From the NCBI GenBank assembly GCA_964577195.1, contig CAZNYF010000072.1, positions 1-14,295 on the forward strand: a stretch of DNA of 14,295 nucleotides. The letters run 5' to 3'. The stretch is from HyVt-560 sp964577195. GTDB lineage: Bacteria; Pseudomonadota; Gammaproteobacteria; UWMA-0217. A model generated the notes under the pieces. The model was not told the origin of the DNA. It did not search any database and saw nothing but the letters and a program-made list of their open reading frames with translations. Below, piece by piece: positions 6,777 to 14,236 of this stretch. Numbering within the stretch: position 1 is the stretch's first letter; every line of letters starts with the position of its first letter. A program made the translations under genes and the position numbers.

Positions 6777-7901
6777 ATGAATAAAGGTAAAAGTATTTTC
6801 ATAGGATCATGGCTACTATCTATTTTGATTCTGGCTGCCATCAATATCAATTTTGAGAGCAAGGAAGAAAGCTTCCTCGGTATTGCTGATCAACAGGAAG
6901 AATTCATCAGCTTTCCTTATCCTGTAAAAATCAGCCAAATCCTCCCTGTTGAAGGAGAAAAGCTGAAAAATGGTGACCTGGTGCTAGAAGTTATCAGGCC
7001 TAACCTTGCTTCCAAACAAACCATGCTAACTCATGAGATTGAAAAACTCTCAGCTGAAAAAAGTGTCACACAAGCAGAGTTACAAGCTAAATTGGCGTCA
7101 TTAAAAGCAAAACAAAATACCGACCTGGCAAAGCTTGATGCCGAAATACAAGAACTGAAAACCGAGCAAGAAGTTAACTTGCAGTTATTGGCTCAAATAT
7201 CCGGCGTGGACTCAAGCATTAATAATAGTGAGTCAGGTACTTTGGGTGTAAAACTAAAAGGTCTTAAAAAGCAACGCAAAATTCTGGCAGATTCGCTTCG
7301 CCTGGCTATCTCCAGCCTTCAGCAACAAATGATAAGTAACGGCAAACCCAATGAAGCGGAAATCGCCAAGATTATGGTTGAAAAGCTGGAGCTTAAAAGA
7401 CAACAAGCGAGCCTTGAGATTCACGCACAATTTGATAGCCGAGTAGGTAGCATCCTCTTTAAACCAGGTGAACAAGTACCTGCATTTGCCAAAATCATGT
7501 CTTTACACAGCTTGTCACCTCAATATGTAAAAGGATTTATCCATGAGAATTCGGACAGTCATATCGCACCAGGGCAAGTGGTCTGGGTTCATTCTCAATC
7601 AAGTCAAAACAAACCCTCAATCTCGGGGAAAATCGAAAGTCTTGGCTCCAGGATAGTGGAATACCCTCAGCGACTCAAAAAGAGTGCGTTGAGGCAGGCT
7701 TGGGGACGAGAAATCATTGTTAGTATTGATCACAGCAACTCACTACTCTTGGGTGAAAAAGTAGTCATTAATCTAGAACCCAAGCAGCCATTAACAGACC
7801 AAATCACGCTTTCAGCCATACGGCTTTCTAATAAATTCAACTGGGCGAAACACGAAGAAAATGCTGCTCTAAATAAATACAGCGCCATATCAACACCTTA
7901 A
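6777..7901 (+). CDS. HlyD-family periplasmic adaptor protein
   Basis: This is a 374-aa membrane-fusion (adaptor) protein that should bridge an inner-membrane component and an outer-membrane channel. A single N-terminal membrane anchor covers about residues 7-23. The first half of the lipoyl/biotinyl-like domain (about 46-74, VKISQILPVEGEKLKNGDLVLEV) and its second half (about 216-243, ending GSILFKPGEQVPAFAKIMSL) flank a long alpha-helical coiled coil (about 80-215) rich in Leu, Lys, Glu and Gln. A beta-barrel region (about 249-335) follows. There is no obvious Shine-Dalgarno sequence before ATG 6777. The following gene is its natural TolC-like partner. No ABC, RND or MFS transporter is encoded nearby, which is unusual for this family. 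The exported substrate is unknown. Confidence 0.85.
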   Translation: MNKGKSIFIGSWLLSILILAAININFESKEESFLGIADQQEEFISFPYPVKISQILPVEGEKLKNGDLVLEVIRPNLASKQTMLTHEIEKLSAEKSVTQAELQAKLASLKAKQNTDLAKLDAEIQELKTEQEVNLQLLAQISGVDSSINNSESGTLGVKLKGLKKQRKILADSLRLAISSLQQQMISNGKPNEAEIAKIMVEKLELKRQQASLEIHAQFDSRVGSILFKPGEQVPAFAKIMSLHSLSPQYVKGFIHENSDSHIAPGQVVWVHSQSSQNKPSISGKIESLGSRIVEYPQRLKKSALRQAWGREIIVSIDHSNSLLLGEKVVINLEPKQPLTDQITLSAIRLSNKFNWAKHEENAALNKYSAISTP

Positions 7902-7924
7902 TTAAATAATTTGAATCTAAACTC

Positions 7925-9115
7925 ATGGATAGAACTAACGCTCTTGGAATCTACCTGTTGATCACCGGTCTATCTGCCTCTGTGCATGCCGATGGCATTG
8001 GTGACTATTTATTAATGGCTGAACAAGGAATCTCACCCGTAACACTCCCAACTGAAAAACCAGGTTGGTTAGAGTCAGTTCAGCTAAGAACTTCAATAGA
8101 TGATGCAGATGCAACAAAAAGCAGTTATGCACTCAGACTCAAGCCAAAGCTACCGGAACAAGTAAGCGCTGAGACTACGTTATTGGAACTGAGTAGAAAA
8201 CGAACGATTTTTGAATACAAATCAAACCTGAATTTAGAATTAGAAAAACGATATCTTCAACTGATCAGACTTAGTGAAGCACTACATAGAGCCAAGTTAC
8301 TGAAACAACAAAAATTAACCATAACCTCAGAAATAGTAATCCACCGAAGTGCCGCAAAAAGCGGTAATTTTGAGCCTCTAAAGTTACAAAGATCAGAGCT
8401 ACAAGTTGAAAGCATCAACCTGAAAACACTCAGAGTCCAACAATTAATACAGCAGCTCGGTAGTGATATTTCACATGGTAACCAGGCAATTTCATCCATT
8501 GCTGTTAATCTCCCGGTCGATGAGATTAAAAACAACATCAACAAACTGAGTCATTCTGGTGTTACTCAGGATTCTGGGGGAATTTCACTAAAGACGCAAA
8601 TAGCACAAGCTAACCTTAAACGCGAAAAATCTCTTCATAAACTCGGCATCGATTTCTTCCAATTGGAATCAACTGACAAACAAGGTAGCAAAGACCCTCA
8701 AAGTTATGAACTGAGCATTGGAATTAACCTTCCCTTTGGAAATCAATACAAACAGTCAAAATCACTGAATGACCTTCAACGAGCAAAGCAAAAGAATAAG
8801 CTATCAACCATCAAAATCAAGCAGACAGAACACCAATTGCAATCAAATATTGAAATAAAGATTGCAGAGCATACGGCCATTCAAAACTTGATCGACAACC
8901 TATCAGTTCGGCTCGAAAAACTTAGCTATACTGACCAAAAAATTCTCCTTATTGAATTAAAAAAGGAGCAAGATAAATATGCACTTGAATTAAATCAAGT
9001 GAATCATTCGCTTTATCGGGATTACATAAAATTATTATCATTTTATGGGCAACTAGCGAAGCGCCCGATTAGAAACTGGTTGCAACACGACACTCCGGTA
9101 TTGGCGAACCAATAA
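7925..9115 (+). CDS. TolC-like outer-membrane efflux protein (divergent)
   Basis: This is a 396-aa protein with a Sec signal peptide (hydrophobic 6-20, likely cleavage after SVHA at 22). The body shows the two-fold pattern of TolC-type channels: a beta segment (about 49-75, ESVQLRTSID…SYALRLKPK) followed by long helices (about 78-195), then a second beta segment (about 260-275, SYELSIGINLPFG) and another long helical region (about 280-375). The motif SIGINLPFG is typical of a barrel strand in this family. At 396 aa it is shorter than classical TolC proteins, and similarity is by architecture more than by sharp motifs, so assignment to the family is good but not certain. It lies 23 bp after the adaptor gene and 2 bp before the VTC gene, without a clear ribosome site. 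Confidence 0.75.
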   Translation: MDRTNALGIYLLITGLSASVHADGIGDYLLMAEQGISPVTLPTEKPGWLESVQLRTSIDDADATKSSYALRLKPKLPEQVSAETTLLELSRKRTIFEYKSNLNLELEKRYLQLIRLSEALHRAKLLKQQKLTITSEIVIHRSAAKSGNFEPLKLQRSELQVESINLKTLRVQQLIQQLGSDISHGNQAISSIAVNLPVDEIKNNINKLSHSGVTQDSGGISLKTQIAQANLKREKSLHKLGIDFFQLESTDKQGSKDPQSYELSIGINLPFGNQYKQSKSLNDLQRAKQKNKLSTIKIKQTEHQLQSNIEIKIAEHTAIQNLIDNLSVRLEKLSYTDQKILLIELKKEQDKYALELNQVNHSLYRDYIKLLSFYGQLAKRPIRNWLQHDTPVLANQ

Positions 9116-9117
9116 TC

Positions 9118-9939
9118 ATGTTACTTACTCGCGACTCAGCAACCATAGACCGCTATGAACTGAAGTACCTAGTTCCGATGAGCTATGTTGAACCGATCAG
9201 CAATTTTATTGCTCCTTATTGTGAGCTAGACCAACACTCACTCTCGGCGAATAACAATTTCTATACCGTCAATAGTCTGTATCTGGATACACGCGGTAAT
9301 GAATTTCTAAAGCAACGATTATGGGGGAAAGCCAGTCGATTTAATATGCGTGCCAGAGCCTACGGAGACGCCTCTTCACCACCCTATTTTCTAGAAGTTA
9401 AGCGTAAAACAGGTGCGGGTGTGAAAAAATATCGCGCCACGCTTAACCAATCAGAATGGCCTGGAATATTGACCAATGACAGTTCATTCGCAAGCAAAAT
9501 CAACGACGATAATAGCGAAGATAAAAACAAAGCATTATTTCTTCGCCTAGCTGCATCGTATGCTATCGAACCTAAAATACTCACCCAGTACAAAAGACGC
9601 GCGTTCTTTTCGGTGGTAAACGAATATGCGAGAGTAACGCTCGATATAGATCTTAAATATCAGCTGGAATCGAAATATAATCTGATTCCCGGCAAACAGA
9701 TGACGCACTATGACAATGAAGTTATTTACACCAAAGGTCAGCCAAATGGCTCTTGCGTCGTTCTGGAATTAAAGTGCCCTATCGGTCAGGTTCCCGTCTG
9801 GATGATCGACTTAATTCAGCATTTTGAGTTAAAACAAGAAGGTTTTTCCAAATACATGAACAGCTCGCTCATCTCAATGTTCGATGATGGATTTCAATAC
9901 ATGAATCCAGACCGAGCGACCCCACAAAATCTATTTTAG
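9118..9939 (+). CDS. VTC-domain protein, polyphosphate-polymerase-like
   Basis: This is a 273-aa soluble protein with the VTC domain (TTM/CYTH-like tunnel fold) known from the catalytic subunit of the yeast vacuolar transporter chaperone, which makes polyphosphate from ATP. Conserved segments are visible in order: RYELKYLV (12-19, with Glu14 and Lys16), YTVNSLYLDT (49-58), RFNMRARAYG (74-83), FLEVKRK (91-97), QYKRRAF (157-163), ARVTLDIDL (171-179), VVLELKC (214-220) and GFSKYMNS (242-249). These supply the basic and acidic residues that line the tunnel in the family. No membrane segment is present, so anchoring would need a partner such as the DUF4956 protein. It is the last gene of the operon, starting two bases after the previous stop. 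Actual polyphosphate synthesis by this protein is inferred. Confidence 0.9.
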   Translation: MLLTRDSATIDRYELKYLVPMSYVEPISNFIAPYCELDQHSLSANNNFYTVNSLYLDTRGNEFLKQRLWGKASRFNMRARAYGDASSPPYFLEVKRKTGAGVKKYRATLNQSEWPGILTNDSSFASKINDDNSEDKNKALFLRLAASYAIEPKILTQYKRRAFFSVVNEYARVTLDIDLKYQLESKYNLIPGKQMTHYDNEVIYTKGQPNGSCVVLELKCPIGQVPVWMIDLIQHFELKQEGFSKYMNSSLISMFDDGFQYMNPDRATPQNLF

Positions 9940-9961
9940 TCGTTCTCAATCAGCAACACGA

Positions 9962-10975
9962 TCAGACAGATTGATCGCCTGCTTTGACAATGATTGCGAT
10001 CATAATCAAAGGAAACGCTGCAACACCCGACATTACAAACCAATAGTCTGACCAATAAAACGCGAGTCCCGAGAGTGGTGCTAACCAAAGTAAATTGATC
10101 GCTAAAACACTAAGAACTACTCGCTTGTGTGAGCCCCAGTGCCGCGACAATATTTGATAAGCATGACTTCGATGCGCTTGATACCAAACCTCTCCACTGA
10201 GAAGTCGCCGAATTAAAGTCACTCCGGTATCAATAAAGAATACCGCCAGTAAAATCAACCAGACCCAAATTGGAACCTCAAACTTTGCTTCACTGGCAAC
10301 AGCGAATACCGCAAATACAAAACCCAGAAAACCACTGCCGACATCACCAAGAAAGATGCTTGCGGGCGGCCAGTTACAAAGCAAAAAACCAGCACTTGAT
10401 GCAGCTAGTAACAACATTAGAGTTGCTAGTTCTGGCTGCCCTGAAACAATCGCAAAGAGGAAAATAAACAGCGCCGTTGATACTGATTCAATTCCGGCAA
10501 TGCCATCAATACCGTCCATAAAATTATAAAGATTCACCATCCAGATAATTAACAGCAACAGCAGCGGTATATTCATCCATGTTGGTAGCCAAGGGTTCCA
10601 GGGATATTCCAATGACCAGACTTGTAAAGCAATGATTGCAATCACGGCAGACAAAAAATGAGCGATTAATCGTACTTTTGCGGGTAATGGCGAACGATCA
10701 TCCCAATACCCAACGGCTGAGATCAATCCACCACCGATAAATAATGCAATGAATAACTGGGTATCCAACCAGCCGTAAATCCATAATCCAGCCAGACTGA
10801 ATAAATACGTGCCAACGATTGCGATTCCACCACCAGAAGGCGTCGAGACTTTATGCGAGCTCCGATCACCTGGATGATCCAGTAAATCATTTTTAATTGC
10901 ATGGCTTCGTGCTGCTAAAGTTATCCGCCATGATGCAAAAAAAACCAAGACGGAAATAATTAGCCCGACAATCAT
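9962..10975 (-). CDS. MraY/WecA/WbpL-type undecaprenyl-phosphate sugar-phosphate transferase
   Basis: This 337-aa polytopic membrane enzyme (glycosyltransferase family 4 in older naming) transfers a sugar-1-phosphate from a UDP-sugar to undecaprenyl phosphate, starting O-antigen or exopolysaccharide repeat assembly. About ten membrane segments are evident. Diagnostic motifs are DRSSHKVSTPSGGG (37-50), the Asp-Asp pair in GYWDDRSPLPAKVR (92-93), NLYNFMDGIDG (148-158, Asp154 and Asp157), IFLGDVGSGFLG (207-218) and the sugar-recognition loop WYQAHRSHAYQ (264-274). The HRSHAYQ form of the loop resembles Pseudomonas WbpL-like enzymes more than WecA; the sugar specificity is inferred. It overlaps the upstream epimerase-like gene by 4 bp (ATGA) and is the last gene of its operon, convergent with the VTC gene. 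Confidence 0.92.
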   Translation of the reverse strand: MIVGLIISVLVFFASWRITLAARSHAIKNDLLDHPGDRSSHKVSTPSGGGIAIVGTYLFSLAGLWIYGWLDTQLFIALFIGGGLISAVGYWDDRSPLPAKVRLIAHFLSAVIAIIALQVWSLEYPWNPWLPTWMNIPLLLLLIIWMVNLYNFMDGIDGIAGIESVSTALFIFLFAIVSGQPELATLMLLLAASSAGFLLCNWPPASIFLGDVGSGFLGFVFAVFAVASEAKFEVPIWVWLILLAVFFIDTGVTLIRRLLSGEVWYQAHRSHAYQILSRHWGSHKRVVLSVLAINLLWLAPLSGLAFYWSDYWFVMSGVAAFPLIMIAIIVKAGDQSV

Positions 10976-11841
10976 TGAATGAGATCTAATTTAGCTGGAT
11001 AAAAATCACGCGCCTGATAGCCGAAATCCTCGCTTGCAGTAGTCGCATCAAACATCAAATCCTTGTTCATCCGTACTGCCATTGCTGGTGTGAGTTCTTT
11101 ATATTTCGGAACAACTGAAATCATACGGATCATTATTTTTATAATTCCGGCTGGCAATATTAAAAACCTGGGTCGTATTTGCAACACTGCAAAGATGCGC
11201 TCGACCATAGTCCGATAAGAGATAACTTCACCGCCGACCAAATTATATATTTTACCTTTTGTTGCCGATTGCTCTAAAGCTTGCAAGCAGGCTTTAGCCA
11301 GATCATCTGCATGCACAGGCTGGCGTAACCCAGTCCCCTTGCCGATCAACGGAAAAAATTTAAACCGCATCACCCATTGAGAAATGGTCGAAATATTTTT
11401 ATCTAAACCTGCACCATAAATCAGTGTTGGTCGAAAAACGGTTATTTGAGACGCATAGGTGGCCAGCAAATTATCTTCAGCATTGGCAAGTTTTTGCGCC
11501 ACCGTACGCTCGGATAAATTGCTTGAATTCACCTTTGATAAGCGGCTGGTAGAGCTAAATGCGATGGTGCGTAAGTTTTCTAAATTTGGGAATTCTTTTA
11601 AAAACTCTGGTAACAGCCACAACGGTGCCAGATGGATTAGTACATTCACATTTAAAAACTGTTTCTTCATACTCAATGATTCTGGATCGGAAATATCACC
11701 CTGTAGCCCGGTTATTCCTTCTGGCCAGCTCGTCGCGCTGGATCGACTCACCGCTATGATTTTAAATCCAGACTTTGCCAACCTGGGCAATAAGAAATGT
11801 CCGATCAAACTCGTAGCGCCTGTGACAACCACAGTTTTCAT
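10972..11841 (-). CDS. Extended SDR (NAD-dependent epimerase/dehydratase-like) protein
   Basis: This 289-aa nucleotide-sugar-modifying enzyme candidate has an N-terminal Rossmann fold with the cofactor loop GATSLIG (8-14), GDI (48-50), LIHLAPL (68-74), the SSTSR serine region (96-100), VFRPTLIYGAG (135-145) and QPVHADDLAKA (174-184). The position of the canonical Tyr-x-x-x-Lys pair seems to be TVAQK (113-117): Lys117 is kept but the tyrosine is threonine. Placement beside a WbpL-type transferase suggests it makes or reduces the UDP-sugar that enzyme uses (as WbpV/WbpK-type proteins do), but the missing tyrosine leaves the reaction open. Start and stop each overlap the neighbouring genes by 4 bp, so the three are one translationally coupled unit. 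Confidence 0.82.
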   Translation of the reverse strand: MKTVVVTGATSLIGHFLLPRLAKSGFKIIAVSRSSATSWPEGITGLQGDISDPESLSMKKQFLNVNVLIHLAPLWLLPEFLKEFPNLENLRTIAFSSTSRLSKVNSSNLSERTVAQKLANAEDNLLATYASQITVFRPTLIYGAGLDKNISTISQWVMRFKFFPLIGKGTGLRQPVHADDLAKACLQALEQSATKGKIYNLVGGEVISYRTMVERIFAVLQIRPRFLILPAGIIKIMIRMISVVPKYKELTPAMAVRMNKDLMFDATTASEDFGYQARDFYPAKLDLIQ

Positions 11842-12734
11842 GCGCGTAAATTACGCAAAAGCAAGCTTGGTAGTAATAAAATAAATCGTCCTGCGACAGC
11901 CAGGTAAATTGTCCACATCACATAAAACGGATGCTTATCCGTATAAAACTTTCGATAATAGCGAATCATGCCACGGTGCTTGTGCCACTCCACTCGAATT
12001 GGGCGGCTATGGCTACTGCTTCCTTTTAAATGGGTGACTGATACCTGCGGGACAAAAATCACCTTCCAGCCTTGTTGACGAAACCGTTTACACCAATCGA
12101 GATCCTCGCAATGCAAAAAATAAGCTTCATCCATTAATCCAACTTCCTTCAATGCGCTACGCCGAACCAGCATAAATGCACCGGAAACCGCATCAACCTC
12201 TACGGGTTTATCGGGCAGCAATTCCCCGACCCTGTTGACGCTCTTAAAATGCTTACCTGATAGAACCATGGTAGAAAGCGCACGTAGAGGGGTCGGTTCA
12301 TTGCGGCGACAGCCACGCTGTTCTGAGCCATCCTCATTAAGAATCAGACAACCACCCATACCCATCTGAGGTAATTGCTGCATGACTAGCTGCATTTGTT
12401 GCAACGTATCGCGGCCTATCAAGCAATCCGGGTTGAGGAATAAAATAGTTTGTAGAGAAGAATCCAGCGCGGACAATGCACGGTTACTCCCCGTTGCGAA
12501 TCCAGAGTTAGTGCTATGTGCAATGATTGAAACGTGCTCATGATTACTGAATTCAGCTTGTATTGCCTCCAGACTACCATCTGTTGACCCATTATCAGTC
12601 ACTGCGATTTCTACAGGTATGGAAGAATCAAGCACAGCATTGATGCAGCTGAGAATCAGCTTACCGCCATTAAAATTAACGATAACAACGCCAATGCAAT
12701 CAGCTTCAGCAGACAACGGGAATTCATCACTCAA
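11838..12734 (-). CDS. GT2-family glycosyltransferase (rhamnosyltransferase-like)
   Basis: This 298-aa GT-A-fold glycosyltransferase probably adds a sugar to a lipid-linked surface polysaccharide. Motifs seen are IVNFNGG (18-24), TDNGSTDGS (46-54), NSGFATGSNRAL (76-87), FLNPDC (99-104, the metal-binding region), the acceptor-side VSGAFMLVRRSALKEVGLMDE (183-203) and FLHCEDLDWCKRFRQQGW (206-223) with the catalytic-base Glu-Asp pair. A hydrophobic C-terminal segment (about 270-295) may bind the membrane. The start is TTG at 12734: an in-frame stop lies 12 bases upstream and no in-frame ATG occurs before the catalytic core; a second TTG is six codons in. First gene of the polysaccharide operon; no clear promoter is visible in the 152 bp upstream. 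Confidence 0.9.
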   Translation of the reverse strand: MSDEFPLSAEADCIGVVIVNFNGGKLILSCINAVLDSSIPVEIAVTDNGSTDGSLEAIQAEFSNHEHVSIIAHSTNSGFATGSNRALSALDSSLQTILFLNPDCLIGRDTLQQMQLVMQQLPQMGMGGCLILNEDGSEQRGCRRNEPTPLRALSTMVLSGKHFKSVNRVGELLPDKPVEVDAVSGAFMLVRRSALKEVGLMDEAYFLHCEDLDWCKRFRQQGWKVIFVPQVSVTHLKGSSSHSRPIRVEWHKHRGMIRYYRKFYTDKHPFYVMWTIYLAVAGRFILLLPSLLLRNLRA

Positions 12735-12829
12735 GCTGCACGATCTCTATCTGAATTTAATAGAAAGCGATAATTTTCTGCATTCAGGTACAACATCACT
12801 TTTCTGTCCGATGCCCTGAACGGAGTCAG

Positions 12830-12864
12830 AAAAACATAGATGTAGTCAAATATCATCAACTACA
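12830..12864 (-). terminator. Weak terminator candidate after the DUF2892 gene
   Basis: On the minus strand TGTAGT and ACTACA (12864-12859 and 12846-12841) form a 6-bp stem with a 12-base loop, followed shortly by five Ts (12834-12830). The stem is short and not GC-rich, so this is a weak intrinsic terminator at best. It lies between the small membrane gene and the polysaccharide operon. The perfect palindrome CTGCTAGCAG (12868-12877) sits next to it. Confidence 0.25.
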
Positions 12865-12886
12865 ACTCTGCTAGCAGCATTCTATT

Positions 12887-13075
12887 TTAGCTCGCGGGTA
12901 AATCGCACTTTTTAGAAATGATACAAACGGGGCAAAATTTGGTCAAACCTGCAATCAGAGGAATAACCCCTAAGTAGAACCAGGTATTTCCGCTGGCGAG
13001 TCCATAACCAATTAACCCGGCACCAAGCGTTATTCTGAATGGTATGCAAAAATCTCTAATTTTATTGACGTTCAT
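12887..13075 (-). CDS. Small DUF2892/YgaP-like membrane protein
   Basis: This 62-aa protein resembles the DUF2892 family (membrane part of YgaP). It begins MNVNKIRDFCIPFRITLGAG, and hydrophobic stretches at about 13-26 and 30-46 would form a hairpin of two helices. The tail carries FCPVCIISKKC (47-57), matching the Cys-rich FCP-x motif that follows the second helix in this family. The start at 13075 is favoured over the upstream in-frame ATG at 13123: it matches the family's N-terminus (N-x-G/N-x-x-D…) and has AAGAGA about five bases upstream. Members are often linked to rhodanese or sulfur functions, but no such partner is encoded next to this one. Role unknown. Confidence 0.75.
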   Translation of the reverse strand: MNVNKIRDFCIPFRITLGAGLIGYGLASGNTWFYLGVIPLIAGLTKFCPVCIISKKCDLPAS

Positions 13076-13160
13076 AATATTTCTCTTAAGTTTTAGTCGT
13101 AGTGATTGGGAGTAGAATAACATAGCTTGCTAATACAACGATTTTGCTGATTTAGCCTGG

Positions 13161-13847
13161 CTATTGCATCTCGACTTCTCCTGACACATTGACCGTAAGA
13201 CTGGATTCACCCGCCTGCATTTGCGGCGCAGCGACAGACTCGGACATGGAATTCATCCGCATCATTGCCCGAGGCTGGGGATAATGATTACCGCCGGAAG
13301 TATTAACGTTAATTTTCGCAATCACGTAGTTGCTTCTACCCAGCGATTTTGCGATTAATTTTGCGCGTATCTCAAACGCAGCCAGAGCTTCTTCTATTAG
13401 CGTGTTTTCTGCGCTATTGCGTTGCTCGGGGGACACGCTGAAGCTGACGTTTTCTAGTGCCAGTTTGCTTTGTAAGTCGCCCAATAAATTACTCACCAGC
13501 GCCATGTCCTGGCTTTCCATGCGAAATGACTGGCGCACTCGCCAGCCGGTGATATTGCTCTTGGTATAAATTGGATAGGTATTGTATGACTGGGTTTGGA
13601 CTTTAATTTTTTGGTATTTCTTAAGCTGCTCGACACCCCAGTTAATTCGCTTATTGACCTCATCAGCCAGCGCTGCTGCCTGGGAGCCTTCCGCCTGAGC
13701 GTATAGAGTTGCGACGATGGTGTCGTTATCGACTCTTCCCGTAGCAGAAGCCGAAAGATGGATACGGTCATATTGATCTTTGACTTGTTCGTGCGCAATG
13801 GTTGCCAGCGGTAATAATAGTAAAAGCGCAGTGAGTATTTTTTTCAT
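13161..13847 (-). CDS. SIMPL/DUF541 domain periplasmic protein
   Basis: This 228-aa exported protein of the SIMPL (DUF541, YggE-like) family has a Sec signal covering residues 1-18 (KKILTALLLLLPLATIA). The mature part begins with the family pattern IHLSASATGRVDNDTIVATLYAQAEG (29-54), continues through a helix with NKRINWGVEQLKKY (65-78), then VQTQSYNTYPIY (83-94), GWRVRQSFRMES (101-112), a second repeat-like half with FSVSPEQRN (136-144) and ALAAFEIRAKLIAKSLG (154-170), and ends with the strand SLTVNVSGEVEM. ATG 13847 is chosen over an upstream in-frame ATG at 13937 because AGGAA precedes it and a clean signal peptide results. YggE-type proteins have been tied to oxidative-stress protection; the molecular role is unclear. 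A putative mobile element sits 33 bp upstream. Confidence 0.88.
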   Translation of the reverse strand: MKKILTALLLLLPLATIAHEQVKDQYDRIHLSASATGRVDNDTIVATLYAQAEGSQAAALADEVNKRINWGVEQLKKYQKIKVQTQSYNTYPIYTKSNITGWRVRQSFRMESQDMALVSNLLGDLQSKLALENVSFSVSPEQRNSAENTLIEEALAAFEIRAKLIAKSLGRSNYVIAKINVNTSGGNHYPQPRAMMRMNSMSESVAAPQMQAGESSLTVNVSGEVEMQ

Positions 13848-13879
13848 ATCGGTTCCTGATTTTGCGGCTTGAGTTGATG

Positions 13880-14145
13880 ATCCTAGAAAATCAGTTGAGC
13901 GCCGAAAAAGACACGTAAGCCCACTGCTCTTTTGCATCCTGCAACCGCAGTATTAGTACGTCCATGTACGTCATTGGCGTGCATGGTGGAACAGAAAAAA
14001 CTCGTAGTCACCTTGCTGGTTTTGTACATGGATGCACTTATTTTGCGAGTGCAGGAGCACAGGAGCATGATCAGAGATTTTTCTGTTTCGCCAAGTACGT
14101 CAATGGATTGCGTGGACTTCGGTGACTCAACTGATTTTCTAGGAT
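13880..14145. mobile_element. Putative MITE-like element with terminal inverted repeats
   Basis: The 20-base sequence ATCCTAGAAAATCAGTTGAG at 13880-13899 has a perfect reverse complement at 14126-14145, and similarity continues inward (CCGAA at 13902-13906 against TTCGG at 14118-14122, offset by one base). The tetranucleotide GATG abuts both outer ends (13876-13879 and 14146-14149), as expected for a 4-bp target duplication. Inside, 13961-13979 and 14089-14107 are a further imperfect inverted pair (15 of 19). No transposase is encoded in the 266 bp. A non-autonomous miniature element fits well; other copies in the genome would settle it. Confidence 0.65.
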
Positions 14146-14236
14146 GATGGAGAGATGAATATTTTACACGTGAATTGTAGCCTGTGTTGAGGTACGAAAC
14201 ACGGGGTTACGAAACTGCATAATTTCCTCCGCTACA

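Noticed and set aside
9959..9977. CGATCA/TGATCG inverted repeat at the end of the WbpL-like gene, as a bidirectional terminator
   Set aside because: Only 6-bp arms, overlapping a stop codon, and no T-run on either strand.
13932..14147. Open frames on both strands inside the MITE-like element
   Set aside because: They follow from the inverted-repeat structure, resemble no protein family and have no ribosome sites.
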